This document shows, piece after piece, positions 25,989 through 34,185 of a stretch of 64,000 nt of DNA. Position numbers and translations under genes: made by a program. Source of the stretch: an uncultured Lachnospira sp. (lineage in GTDB: Bacteria > Bacillota > Clostridia > Lachnospirales > Lachnospiraceae); assembly GCA_910589305.1 (NCBI GenBank), contig CAJUTV010000003.1, positions 201,223 through 265,222 on the forward strand, given 5' to 3'. Numbering within the stretch: the stretch's first letter is position 1; every line of letters begins with the position of its first letter. The notes under the pieces are model-generated. The model was not told the origin of the DNA. It saw nothing but the letters and a program-made list of their open reading frames with translations, and did not search any database.

Positions 25989-28049
25989 ATGAATATTACA
26001 ACATTAAAAGGAATTGGAACAAAAACGGCAGAATTGTTTGCAAAACTTGGTATATATACAACACAAGACCTTTTAAAATTTTATCCAAGAGATTATGATG
26101 TGTATGAAGAACCTATACTTGTCGATGAACTGACATCGGACTATGAAGCTACGGTTCTTGCAGTATATGGCATTATTGCAAGAAAAATAGATGTGTATGA
26201 TACAGGAAAATTATCAATTATCAGTACCATAGTTCGCGATGAAAAAGGAGAGGGAATAAAATGTGTATGGTACAATATGCCCTATCTAAAATCATCGTTA
26301 AGACAGGGAATGAGGTATATATTTCGAGGCAGAGTAGTTATAAAAAATAGTCAAAAAATTTTAGAACAGCCACAAATTTATACTGTTGCACAATATAATG
26401 AAATAAAAGGAGTTATGCAGCCTGTTTATCCGCTCACAAAAGGATTGTCTAATAAAACAGTTACAAAAGCGGTTAAGCAGGCTATTGAATTGTTTGATAC
26501 AAATTTAGAAATGGAGTATATACCAAAAGAAATACGTATTCAAAATAAGTTGGCTGAACATAATTTTGCTGTAGTAAATATCCATTTTCCAAAATCAATG
26601 GAAGATTATATACAAGCAAGGAAAAGACTTGCTTTTGAAGAATTTTTTATCTTTGTACTTGCAGTTAGAAGCTTAAAAACCAGCAATGCCAGACGTCCAA
26701 ACAAGCATATAATATTGAATGATTCAAGAACGGATGAACTGATTGCAAAATTGCCTTATAAGCTGACCAATGCACAGTATCATACATGGCTTGAGATTCG
26801 AGAGAATATGGCGAGCGATAAGTTAATGAGCAGGCTGATTCAGGGAGATGTTGGTTCAGGAAAAACGATTATTGCAGTGCTTGCTCTTTTAAATACAGTG
26901 TATTCAGGAAGTCAAGGCGCGCTTATGGCACCGACAGAAGTCTTGGCAAAACAGCATTTTGAATCCATTACGGCTATGTTTGAAAAATATGGCATAGATA
27001 TGCAGATTTCTTTGTTGACAGGCTCCATGACAGCAAGTGCTAAAAAGAAAGAATATGAAAAAATTGCCGCAGGACAGACTCATATTATCATTGGAACCCA
27101 CGCATTGATTCAGGAAAAAGTCGTATATAAGGATTTAGCTTTAGTCATTACCGATGAACAGCATCGATTTGGTGTCAATCAGCGAAAAGATTTTTCGGAT
27201 AAAGGAAAAGAGCCGCATGTGCTTGTTATGAGCGCTACACCGATTCCTAGAACATTGGCCATTATTATTTATGGAGACCTTGATATTTCCATTATTGATG
27301 AGCTTCCTGCAAATCGTATTCCTATTAAAAATTGTGTGGTGGATACATCTTATCGACCAAACGCATATGAATTTATTAAAAAACAGGTTGCGCTTGGGCG
27401 TCAAGCATATATTATATGTCCAATGGTGGAGGAGAGCGAGTCTGTAGAGGCAGAAAATGTAGTTGATTATGCCAATCAATTAAGACAAGAGATGCCTAGT
27501 GAAATAATAATAGAGATTCTTCATGGAAAGATGAAGCCGACACAAAAAAATGATGTGATGCAGCGGTTTTCAGATGGTGAAATTCATATTTTGGTATCAA
27601 CTACAGTTGTTGAGGTTGGCGTGAATGTTCCCAACGCAACGGTGATGATGGTTGAAAATGCAGACCGTTTTGGGCTTGCACAGCTTCATCAGCTTCGGGG
27701 AAGAGTAGGCAGAGGCGCGCATCAATCATACTGTATTTTTGTGGCGGGAAATAAGTCTAGCAAAAATATGAAAAGACTTGAAATACTAAATAAAACGAAT
27801 GATGGATTTAAGATTGCTGAGGAAGATTTGAAACTTCGAGGACCAGGCGATTTTTTTGGCGTGCGGCAAAGCGGTGAGTTGGATTTAGGCATTGCTGATA
27901 TATATACGGATGCAACGATGTTAAAGGCAGCCGCCGATGCTGCCGATAAGGTGATGGAAAAAGATATGCTTGCAAAACCAGAAAATGCGATATTGGCAGA
28001 GAAGGTTCATATGTATACCATCAAATGCTTAGAGAAGATAAATTTATAA
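25989..28049 (+). CDS. recG: ATP-dependent DNA helicase RecG
   Basis: 686 residues. N-terminal wedge/OB domain (about 1-230), then SF2 helicase motifs: GDVGSGKT (around 286), DEQHRFG (around 388), SATPIPRT, and the C-terminal QLRGRVGRG and RGPGDFFGVRQSG. RecG remodels stalled replication forks and Holliday junctions. ATG 25989 fits the family start (MNITTLKGIGTKTAELFAKLG) but has no SD, only an A/T-rich stretch; translation may depend on the unstructured leader. Follows the fakA gene, as in many Firmicutes. Confidence 0.95.
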   Translation: MNITTLKGIGTKTAELFAKLGIYTTQDLLKFYPRDYDVYEEPILVDELTSDYEATVLAVYGIIARKIDVYDTGKLSIISTIVRDEKGEGIKCVWYNMPYLKSSLRQGMRYIFRGRVVIKNSQKILEQPQIYTVAQYNEIKGVMQPVYPLTKGLSNKTVTKAVKQAIELFDTNLEMEYIPKEIRIQNKLAEHNFAVVNIHFPKSMEDYIQARKRLAFEEFFIFVLAVRSLKTSNARRPNKHIILNDSRTDELIAKLPYKLTNAQYHTWLEIRENMASDKLMSRLIQGDVGSGKTIIAVLALLNTVYSGSQGALMAPTEVLAKQHFESITAMFEKYGIDMQISLLTGSMTASAKKKEYEKIAAGQTHIIIGTHALIQEKVVYKDLALVITDEQHRFGVNQRKDFSDKGKEPHVLVMSATPIPRTLAIIIYGDLDISIIDELPANRIPIKNCVVDTSYRPNAYEFIKKQVALGRQAYIICPMVEESESVEAENVVDYANQLRQEMPSEIIIEILHGKMKPTQKNDVMQRFSDGEIHILVSTTVVEVGVNVPNATVMMVENADRFGLAQLHQLRGRVGRGAHQSYCIFVAGNKSSKNMKRLEILNKTNDGFKIAEEDLKLRGPGDFFGVRQSGELDLGIADIYTDATMLKAAADAADKVMEKDMLAKPENAILAEKVHMYTIKCLEKINL

Positions 28050-28108
28050 AATATTGTATAATATTAAAACAATATTGATTTACAATAAATATATAAAGGA
28101 GAACAATT

Positions 28109-28663
28109 ATGGCATTAATTCAATGTCCTGAATGTGACAATAACATAAGTGATAAAGCAATAGCATGTCCTCATTGTGGCTGTCCTTCAAGTGAGTGGAA
28201 AAATGCAGGGCAAATTGTTAGTCCAAATAAGTCACATTTAGAAGAAGATAGTTCCAATCAAATGATTAAAGAAATTGTTGGAAGATATCCTATAACGGAA
28301 AAAGCAAAGATGATTCGTGATTTAAGAGAAGAAGCAGGAATGAAGTTAAACGAAGCAGCAGAGGCAATTGATTCTTATTTGTATTTATTAAGTAAAAAAG
28401 AAAATAAAGAAGATAATGGTGTATATCGATATACTTCATTTGGCAAAATAAAAGTATATTGTCCTCGCTGTAAAAGTGAAAATTGTTCTTATATTCAAGA
28501 ACAGACTATTAAACAAGGAGAAACTCAAACAAGATATACAAAAAATCTTAATCCATTGAGACCATTTACTTTAGCAAATAAAAAGGAAAAAGTAATAAGC
28601 GAAGATAGAACTATTACAAAAAGTAAGTTAGTTTGCAATAGTTGCGGCAATATATTTGATTAA
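28109..28663 (+). CDS. Zinc-ribbon protein with L7/L12-C-like helical segment
   Basis: 184 residues. The N-terminus is a zinc ribbon (CPECDNNISDKAIACPHCGC, residues 6-25). A central helix pair (KAKMIRDLREEAGMKLNEAA, about 70-95) resembles the C-terminal fold of ribosomal L7/L12 as found in small stand-alone proteins. The C-terminal half has more CxxC pairs (CPRCKSENC and CNSCGNIFD) for another ribbon. No catalytic residues are seen; it is probably a metal-binding interaction protein. SD AAGGAG precedes ATG 28109. Confidence 0.7.
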   Translation: MALIQCPECDNNISDKAIACPHCGCPSSEWKNAGQIVSPNKSHLEEDSSNQMIKEIVGRYPITEKAKMIRDLREEAGMKLNEAAEAIDSYLYLLSKKENKEDNGVYRYTSFGKIKVYCPRCKSENCSYIQEQTIKQGETQTRYTKNLNPLRPFTLANKKEKVISEDRTITKSKLVCNSCGNIFD

Positions 28664-28697
28664 TATATAATTATTAGAAAAATAAGGTTTGATGCAA

Positions 28698-28741
28698 TAA
28701 TAGAAATGGTTTTTGCAAGTTTTTACTGTGCAATTTCTATG
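28698..28741 (+). other. Hairpin in the leader of the spoIVA locus
   Basis: ATAGAAA (28700 region) pairs with TTTCTAT ending near 28740, with an inner TTGCA/TGCAA helix. It is too AT-rich and without a T-run to be a firm terminator. No convincing -10 was seen; a sporulation sigma factor promoter could be present. Confidence 0.35.
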
Positions 28742-28797
28742 TTACATTTTGAAGTGAGGGATAGTGTCAAAAAGATTAAGTAAGAATGAGGATTTGT

Positions 28798-29028
28798 ATG
28801 AGAGATATGGAATTTACAATGAGTAGACCAGGTCTTGTTAAAGTGGGACAAGAAGTGGAGATTACGGAGGGCAGATTGCCAAGCAGCTTTTATTATACCA
28901 TTGAGCCGGCAGTTGCCATGTCAGGCAATTATACCACCCCAGACCGCTTAAAGTCAAAGACAGGAATTATCAAAGAAATTGGCGAAACCAGTCGAGGATA
29001 TTATGTAATAGCAACTTTTAATGAATGA
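28798..29028 (+). CDS. Conserved hypothetical protein, 76 residues
   Basis: MRDMEFTMSRPGLVKVGQEV then a beta-rich stretch (SFYYTIEPAVAMSGNY, GIIKEIGETSRGYYVIATF) suggesting a small SH3-like or OB-like barrel. No family recognised. ATG 28798 is chosen because GAGG is 6-7 bases upstream; ATG 28786 overlaps that SD. It sits 53 bases before spoIVA and is probably transcribed with it, so a sporulation role is possible but unproven. Confidence 0.65.
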   Translation: MRDMEFTMSRPGLVKVGQEVEITEGRLPSSFYYTIEPAVAMSGNYTTPDRLKSKTGIIKEIGETSRGYYVIATFNE

Positions 29029-29081
29029 TTGAAAGCCCTTCTGCATATACATTTACCAGTATATTCAGGAGGATTTTTTTA

Positions 29082-30560
29082 ATGGGTGAGTTTGATATTT
29101 ATACAGATATTCAAAGACGTACAAATGGAGAAATTTACATAGGCATCGTTGGACCTGTCCGAACAGGAAAGTCAACATTTATCAAGCGATTTATGGATTT
29201 GGCAGTTATTCCAGGCATTGAAGATGAAAACGTAAGAAAACGTACAATTGATGAATTGCCAATGAGTGGTGCGGGCAATACTATAACTACAACAGAACCC
29301 AAATTTATACCAGGTGAAGCACCTGTTATCTGTCCGTTTGACGGGGCAGATATCAAAGTTCGCTTGATTGACTGTGTGGGATTTATGGTAAATGGCGCAC
29401 TTGGATTGTATGAAAATGAAAAAGAACGCATGGTTAAAACACCTTGGAGTGAAGATGCGATACCATTTACAAAAGCGGCAGAAATAGGCACAAAAAAAGT
29501 TATTGGAGAACATTCTACGATAGGCGTTGTTGTCACTACAGATGGTTCTTTTACAGATATTGCACGCGAGGCGTATATTGAGCCAGAAAGCAGAACAATC
29601 AAAGAATTAAAAACGCTAGGCAAGCCATTTGTTGTTTTGTTAAACAGTGCAAAACCCCATTCTGTAGAAACAAAAGAATTAGCAGACAGTATGAGCAAAA
29701 ATTATGGTGTATCGGTTCTTCCTATTAACTGTGACCAGTTGAAAAAAGAAGATATCAATCATATCTTAGAGCAGGTTCTTTTGGAATTTCCAATTAAAGA
29801 AATTGATTTTTGCGCGCCAAAATGGGTAGAAATATTATCTTCAGAACATTGGTTAAAGAAAAGTTTGTGTACAACAGCTTTGGATATATTAGACAGTTTT
29901 ACGTATATGAAAGATACAAGAGAGAGTATGAATGATATTACCGAATTAAAGGAAGCGATTGACAGTGTAAATTTAAGCAGTGTCAATCTCGCAAATGGCA
30001 AGGTGGAAGTCACGTTTGTAATGTCGCCGGGCGTTTACTATGATATATTGAGCGAGCTTACCAATACAGAAATTCATAATGAATATGAATTAATTAGCAT
30101 CATTCGGAGTTTATCAGAGAAAAAGAATGAATTTGACTCCGTAAAAGAAGCACTGTCTGAGGTGAATTTAAGCGGATTTGGCATGGTAAAGCCAATTAAA
30201 GAAAATATTACGCTCGATGAGCCAATATGCTTTAAAAATGGCAATAAATATGGGGTAAAGATAAAAGCACAAGTGCCTTCTATTAATATGTTAAAAACAA
30301 ATATCAATGTGGAGATAGCTCCAATCGTTGGAAGTAAGCTGCAAGCAGACGATTTGGTAGAATATATTAAAGGCAACACAAAAGATAACCCACAGGGAAT
30401 TTGGGATGTTAATATATTTGGAAAAACGGTTGAGCAGATTGTAAGTGATGGTATAAGGGAGAAGACAAAGAATATAACAGGTGAAAATATGGAGAAAATC
30501 ACTTCTACATTGGAAAAGGTGATGAATGATAACAGTGGATTGGTTTGTCTTATTGTATAA
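29082..30560 (+). CDS. spoIVA: Stage IV sporulation protein A
   Basis: 492 residues from ATG 29082 (AGGAGG upstream), the same length as the Bacillus protein. Walker A GPVRTGKST (residues 24-32) belongs to a TRAFAC-type ATPase domain; the C-terminal region ends NDNSGLVCLIV, the membrane-targeting tip. SpoIVA hydrolyses ATP to polymerise on the forespore outer membrane and forms the base of the spore coat. A longer in-frame reading upstream to 29025 lies before the SD and is rejected. This gene marks the organism as an endospore former. Confidence 0.95.
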   Translation: MGEFDIYTDIQRRTNGEIYIGIVGPVRTGKSTFIKRFMDLAVIPGIEDENVRKRTIDELPMSGAGNTITTTEPKFIPGEAPVICPFDGADIKVRLIDCVGFMVNGALGLYENEKERMVKTPWSEDAIPFTKAAEIGTKKVIGEHSTIGVVVTTDGSFTDIAREAYIEPESRTIKELKTLGKPFVVLLNSAKPHSVETKELADSMSKNYGVSVLPINCDQLKKEDINHILEQVLLEFPIKEIDFCAPKWVEILSSEHWLKKSLCTTALDILDSFTYMKDTRESMNDITELKEAIDSVNLSSVNLANGKVEVTFVMSPGVYYDILSELTNTEIHNEYELISIIRSLSEKKNEFDSVKEALSEVNLSGFGMVKPIKENITLDEPICFKNGNKYGVKIKAQVPSINMLKTNINVEIAPIVGSKLQADDLVEYIKGNTKDNPQGIWDVNIFGKTVEQIVSDGIREKTKNITGENMEKITSTLEKVMNDNSGLVCLIV

Positions 30561-30582
30561 AATGTAAAAATGTGCTACAATA

Positions 30583-30608
30583 GCCACAGCAAAGCTGTGG
30601 CATTTTTT
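30583..30608 (+). terminator. Rho-independent terminator of spoIVA
   Basis: GCCACAGC (30583-30590), AAA loop, GCTGTGGC (30594-30601), then ATTTTTT. Confidence 0.9.
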
Positions 30609-30611
30609 AAA

Positions 30612-30644
30612 AAACTGCTGCAAACATAGACTTAACAGCAGTTT
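30612..30644 (+). other. Second hairpin between spoIVA and apt
   Basis: AAACTGCTG (30612-30620) pairs with CAGCAGTTT (30636-30644), 9 bp, directly after the terminator. There is no T-run on this strand, but on the minus strand the hairpin is followed by TTTTTTAA, so it could stop antisense transcription. Confidence 0.5.
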
Positions 30645-30711
30645 ATAAGTAAAAAATGGCATAACAAAGCTATAGTATTTTCATGTAAAAAGTTTGGAGG
30701 TAGACAACATA

Positions 30712-31236
30712 ATGAAAAAAGTTGAAGATTACGTAAGAAGTATTCCCAATTTTCCAGAGGAAGGTATCATATTTAGAGATATAACAACTGTTTTACAGGA
30801 TGCAGAAGGCTTAAGACTTGCTGTTGACGGCATGGACGAATTGATTGGCGATGTAGACTATGATGTTGTGGTAGGACCAGAGTCAAGAGGATTTATATTT
30901 GGTGTACCAATTGCATACAAAAAACATAAGGCTTTTGTGCCCGTGCGAAAAAAAGGAAAACTGCCTTGTGAAACGATTTCTCAAGAGTATGATTTAGAGT
31001 ATGGTGCTGCGATAATTGAACTTCACAAAGATGCTATTTTACCAGGACAAAAAGTTGTGATTGTCGATGATTTGATTGCTACAGGAGGAACGACAGAGGC
31101 TATTATCAAACTGATTGAAAAATTGGGCGGAGAAGTTGTAAAAATTGTATTTCTTATTGAATTGAAAGGATTAAAGGGAAGAGATAAATTGCAAGGATAT
31201 AATGTAGATGCACTGATTCAGTATGATGGAAATTAG
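30712..31236 (+). CDS. apt: Adenine phosphoribosyltransferase
   Basis: 174 residues. Starts MKKVEDYVRSIPNFPEEGII as in the family; PRPP-binding motif VVIVDDLIATGGT at 115-127; GPESRGFIFG in the middle contacts the base. It makes AMP from adenine and PRPP. ATG 30712 is the family start; GGAGG is 11 bases away, rather far, and an earlier in-frame GTG-type reading inside that SD is unlikely. Followed after 16 bases by deoD, forming a purine salvage unit. Confidence 0.95.
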   Translation: MKKVEDYVRSIPNFPEEGIIFRDITTVLQDAEGLRLAVDGMDELIGDVDYDVVVGPESRGFIFGVPIAYKKHKAFVPVRKKGKLPCETISQEYDLEYGAAIIELHKDAILPGQKVVIVDDLIATGGTTEAIIKLIEKLGGEVVKIVFLIELKGLKGRDKLQGYNVDALIQYDGN

Positions 31237-31252
31237 ATGAGGAGGAGATTAT

Positions 31253-31969
31253 ATGGCAACACCGCATAATAGTGCCGCAATGGGAGATATTGCGAAGACT
31301 GTTCTTATGCCAGGCGACCCACTTCGCGCAAAGTATATTGCCGAAAATTTTTTGACTGATGTAAGCTGTTTTAATGAAGTCCGTAATATGTATGGTTTTA
31401 CAGGCCTTTATAATGGGACAAGAGTATCGGTTATGGGCAGTGGTATGGGTATACCCTCAATGGGTATATACAGCTATGAACTTTACAATAGGTATGGCGT
31501 TGAGCAGATTATAAGAATTGGCTCTGCTGGCGGACTTGCAGATGACATTGCTCTAAAAGATGTGGTGGTCGCACAGGGAGCATGTACCAACTCTAATTAC
31601 GCCTCACAGTATCAGCTTGATGGTTTATTTGCGCCAATTGCTGATTTTGACTTGTTGGAGACAGCCGTTTTTTGTGCAAGAAAAGCAGGTGTACATGTCA
31701 AAGTTGGCAATGTATTGTCTTCAGATGTGTTTTATAATGCTAATCCAACCTTTAATGATTGTTGGAAAACGATGGGGGTTTTAGCTGTTGAGATGGAGGC
31801 GGCAGGGTTGTATATGAATGCGGCAAGGTTTGGTAAGAAGGCACTGTGTATAGCAACAATCAGCGACCATCTTTACAAGACAGAAGAATTATCAGCGCAG
31901 GAGAGACAGACGGGCTTCAATGAAATGATAAAGATTGCGTTAGAGACGGCTGTAAAGGTGAGTGATTAA
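31253..31969 (+). CDS. deoD: Purine-nucleoside phosphorylase (DeoD type)
   Basis: 238 residues: MATPHNSAAMGDIAKTVLMP, GDPLRAKYIAENFL (phosphate site), RIGSAGGL, and AVEMEAAGLYMNA (ribose site Glu). It is the hexameric, trimer-of-dimers type that phosphorolyses purine (deoxy)nucleosides including adenosine. SD GAGGAGG precedes ATG 31253. It ends TAATG, overlapping the next gene by one base. Confidence 0.95.
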   Translation: MATPHNSAAMGDIAKTVLMPGDPLRAKYIAENFLTDVSCFNEVRNMYGFTGLYNGTRVSVMGSGMGIPSMGIYSYELYNRYGVEQIIRIGSAGGLADDIALKDVVVAQGACTNSNYASQYQLDGLFAPIADFDLLETAVFCARKAGVHVKVGNVLSSDVFYNANPTFNDCWKTMGVLAVEMEAAGLYMNAARFGKKALCIATISDHLYKTEELSAQERQTGFNEMIKIALETAVKVSD

Positions 31970-33657
31970 TGGACACAAAATGGATTGTAATGTTTGCTAT
32001 TTTTATTGTGATAGCAATTTATGTAAGTATAGACAGTAAGCGTAATGCAAAGAAAAAGATTGATGAGCGATTGACAAAAAGCTGGGGAAAGGCTGGAACG
32101 AAAAAATTATCCAAAGATGAATTGGAGGTTATTACACATTATTATGAAGATTGCTGTGATGGCACCATACAGTGTGATGAAACCGATGTAATTGATGATA
32201 TTACATGGAGTGATTTGGATATGAATGCGGTTTTTGCAAAGATGGATATTACAAATTCTTCAATTGGAAGAGAGTATCTTTATAAGATGCTTCGTATGCC
32301 ATTTAACAGTAAAGAAAAGTTAAACGAGTTAGACCGCGTGGCAGATTATTTTGATAAACATGAAAAAGAAAGAAAGTCCTTTCAAAAAGAATATGTCAAT
32401 ATGGGTTTTGTAAAAGGCATATCCATTAGTGATTATATTAGTTTAGTGATGGAATTAAAGTCTGGCAGCAATTTATTTCATTATATTTTGCTGGTTTTGT
32501 TGGTGATTTCATTTGTGATAGGCTTTACAGCCCATGCTTTAGTAGGAACAGCCGCCATTATATTAACAATTAGTATTATGGTAATATCCTATTATCGGTA
32601 TAAGGCGAAGGTTGAGCCATATTTTGTTTGTATTAAACAAGTTGTTAAGATGGTTTCCATAGCAGATAATTTAGCAAAGTTGAATATTCCAGAGTTGGAG
32701 CGCTACAATGATGATTTTAGGCAGATAGCAAAAGAATTTGCAAGTGTTGTCAGCAATTCAAGTCTGCTTACAAGTGCTAATGTCACTGGTTCGTTGACAG
32801 AGATGTTAATGGATTATATCCGAATGTTAAGCCATTTAGATTTGATAACATTTAATAATATTGTTAAAAAATTAAACAACAAAGATAAACAAATTTTTCA
32901 GTTAATGGATAGGCTGGGATTTTTGGAAGCAGCTATCTGTGTTGCTTCGTTTAGAAGACAGCTTCCATATTGGTGTAAGCCAAAATTTGAAGGTGTTGTA
33001 TATGAGGCAAACCAACTGTATCACCCATTGATTAATGAACCTGTTGCCAATTCCATTCAGGCAGGCAGACATGTGTTGCTTACAGGTTCCAACGCATCGG
33101 GAAAATCAACGTTTTTAAAGACGGTTGCTATTAATGCTTTATTATCGCAAGCCATTTATACAAGTTTGTCCAAAGCATATCATGCACCAATATATCGAAT
33201 TTACTCGTCAATGTCACTTCGTGATAATTTAGGAAACAATGACAGCTACTATATTGTTGAGATTAAGTCACTCAAACGAATTTTAGATGCGATTGATATA
33301 AAGGATATAAAACCAGTGTTGTGTTTTGTTGACGAGGTGCTGCGCGGAACGAATACAGTAGAACGAATTGCGGCATCATCTGAAATTTTACAGAGTTTAA
33401 ATGGCAAAAATGTGTTGTGTTTTGCGGCTACGCATGATATTGAACTTACTTCTATTTTAAAACATTGTTACGATAATTATCATTTTCAGGAAGAAGTGAC
33501 AGAAGATGATGTACAGTTTAATTTTAGACTGCACAGCGGACCTGCCGTGACAAGAAATGCTATCAAATTGTTAAATATTATTGGTTATGATAAGAAAATT
33601 ATTGCAAAAGCAGAAGAACGAGCAAGGGAATTTCTTGAAAAAGGTGTATGGAAGTGA
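31969..33657 (+). CDS. Membrane-anchored MutS-like ATPase
   Basis: 562 residues. An N-terminal hydrophobic helix (about 3-22) and a pair of helices (about 163-205, FHYILLVLLVISFVIGFTAH and the following stretch) surround a helical core; the C-terminal 200 residues are a MutS ATPase domain, with Walker A TGSNASGKST (around 370) and Walker B FVDEVLRGTNTVERIAAS. There is no mismatch-recognition domain I, so it is not a MutS1. Membrane segments in a MutS-family ATPase define a poorly studied subgroup found in Clostridia and Bacteroidetes. It is coupled to deoD by TAATG. Role unknown. Confidence 0.85.
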   Translation: MDTKWIVMFAIFIVIAIYVSIDSKRNAKKKIDERLTKSWGKAGTKKLSKDELEVITHYYEDCCDGTIQCDETDVIDDITWSDLDMNAVFAKMDITNSSIGREYLYKMLRMPFNSKEKLNELDRVADYFDKHEKERKSFQKEYVNMGFVKGISISDYISLVMELKSGSNLFHYILLVLLVISFVIGFTAHALVGTAAIILTISIMVISYYRYKAKVEPYFVCIKQVVKMVSIADNLAKLNIPELERYNDDFRQIAKEFASVVSNSSLLTSANVTGSLTEMLMDYIRMLSHLDLITFNNIVKKLNNKDKQIFQLMDRLGFLEAAICVASFRRQLPYWCKPKFEGVVYEANQLYHPLINEPVANSIQAGRHVLLTGSNASGKSTFLKTVAINALLSQAIYTSLSKAYHAPIYRIYSSMSLRDNLGNNDSYYIVEIKSLKRILDAIDIKDIKPVLCFVDEVLRGTNTVERIAASSEILQSLNGKNVLCFAATHDIELTSILKHCYDNYHFQEEVTEDDVQFNFRLHSGPAVTRNAIKLLNIIGYDKKIIAKAEERAREFLEKGVWK

Positions 33658-33726
33658 TAAAATACCTAATAAATTAAAAAATATTAATATAATCATAAAT
33701 TGAGAATGAAAAGGGGTGGAAGGTAC

Positions 33727-33903
33727 ATGTTGTTATCAATGGGTTTTGTTGGTGAAGTGATATTTGAGGCTGTTAAGTTTGTTGTGATGATATTGTTGCT
33801 TGTATTAGCGGTTATTGCTGGCGGCAAGTTAAGAAAGGCAAAGGATGCAAAAAAGGCGGCAACACAGACAAATGTTACGACAACACAGGGAAATGACAAT
33901 TAG
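33727..33903 (+). CDS. Small single-pass membrane protein, 58 residues
   Basis: ATG 33727 follows GGAAGG; the upstream in-frame ATG (33706 region) lacks a better SD. One helix (about 5-33, VKFVVMILLLVLAVIAGGKL) then a basic, Thr-rich tail (KAKDAKKAATQ, ending GNDN). Layout resembles small SpoIIIA-like or stress membrane proteins, but no family is recognised. It stands alone between the MutS-like gene and alaS. Confidence 0.6.
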   Translation: MLLSMGFVGEVIFEAVKFVVMILLLVLAVIAGGKLRKAKDAKKAATQTNVTTTQGNDN

Positions 33904-34014
33904 TTCAATATCTATAGCAAGCAAAATGAAGATTATATTTTGTTATGGTTGCTGAGTGGATAAGTTTATTACAAAAAATCACAATAAAATGTGTTGTTTT
34001 TATTGGAAAGAAAT

Positions 34015-34056
34015 TGTAAATATATATTTTTATTTGGCATGATAAATATATTTACA
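34015..34056 (+). repeat. 11-bp inverted repeat in the alaS upstream region
   Basis: TGTAAATATAT (34015-34025) and ATATATTTACA (34046-34056) are perfectly complementary. They lie in a 282-base very AT-rich gap with no T-box motif. The function is unknown; it could be an operator or a weak bidirectional terminator. Confidence 0.5.
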
Positions 34057-34185
34057 GTATGAGTTTAAATATTAAAAGAAAGGAAAATCTACTAATAAAA
34101 TGGTTTTTTAGTTGAAATCATTTAAAGTATATTGATATAAAATATATTTGTATATTAATATATTTTTAGTAGCAGGATTAAGAAC

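Noticed and set aside
33904..34185. T-box riboswitch before alaS
   Set aside because: No specifier stem, no AGGGTGG-type T-box sequence and no terminator/antiterminator pair was found; only an AT-rich inverted repeat.
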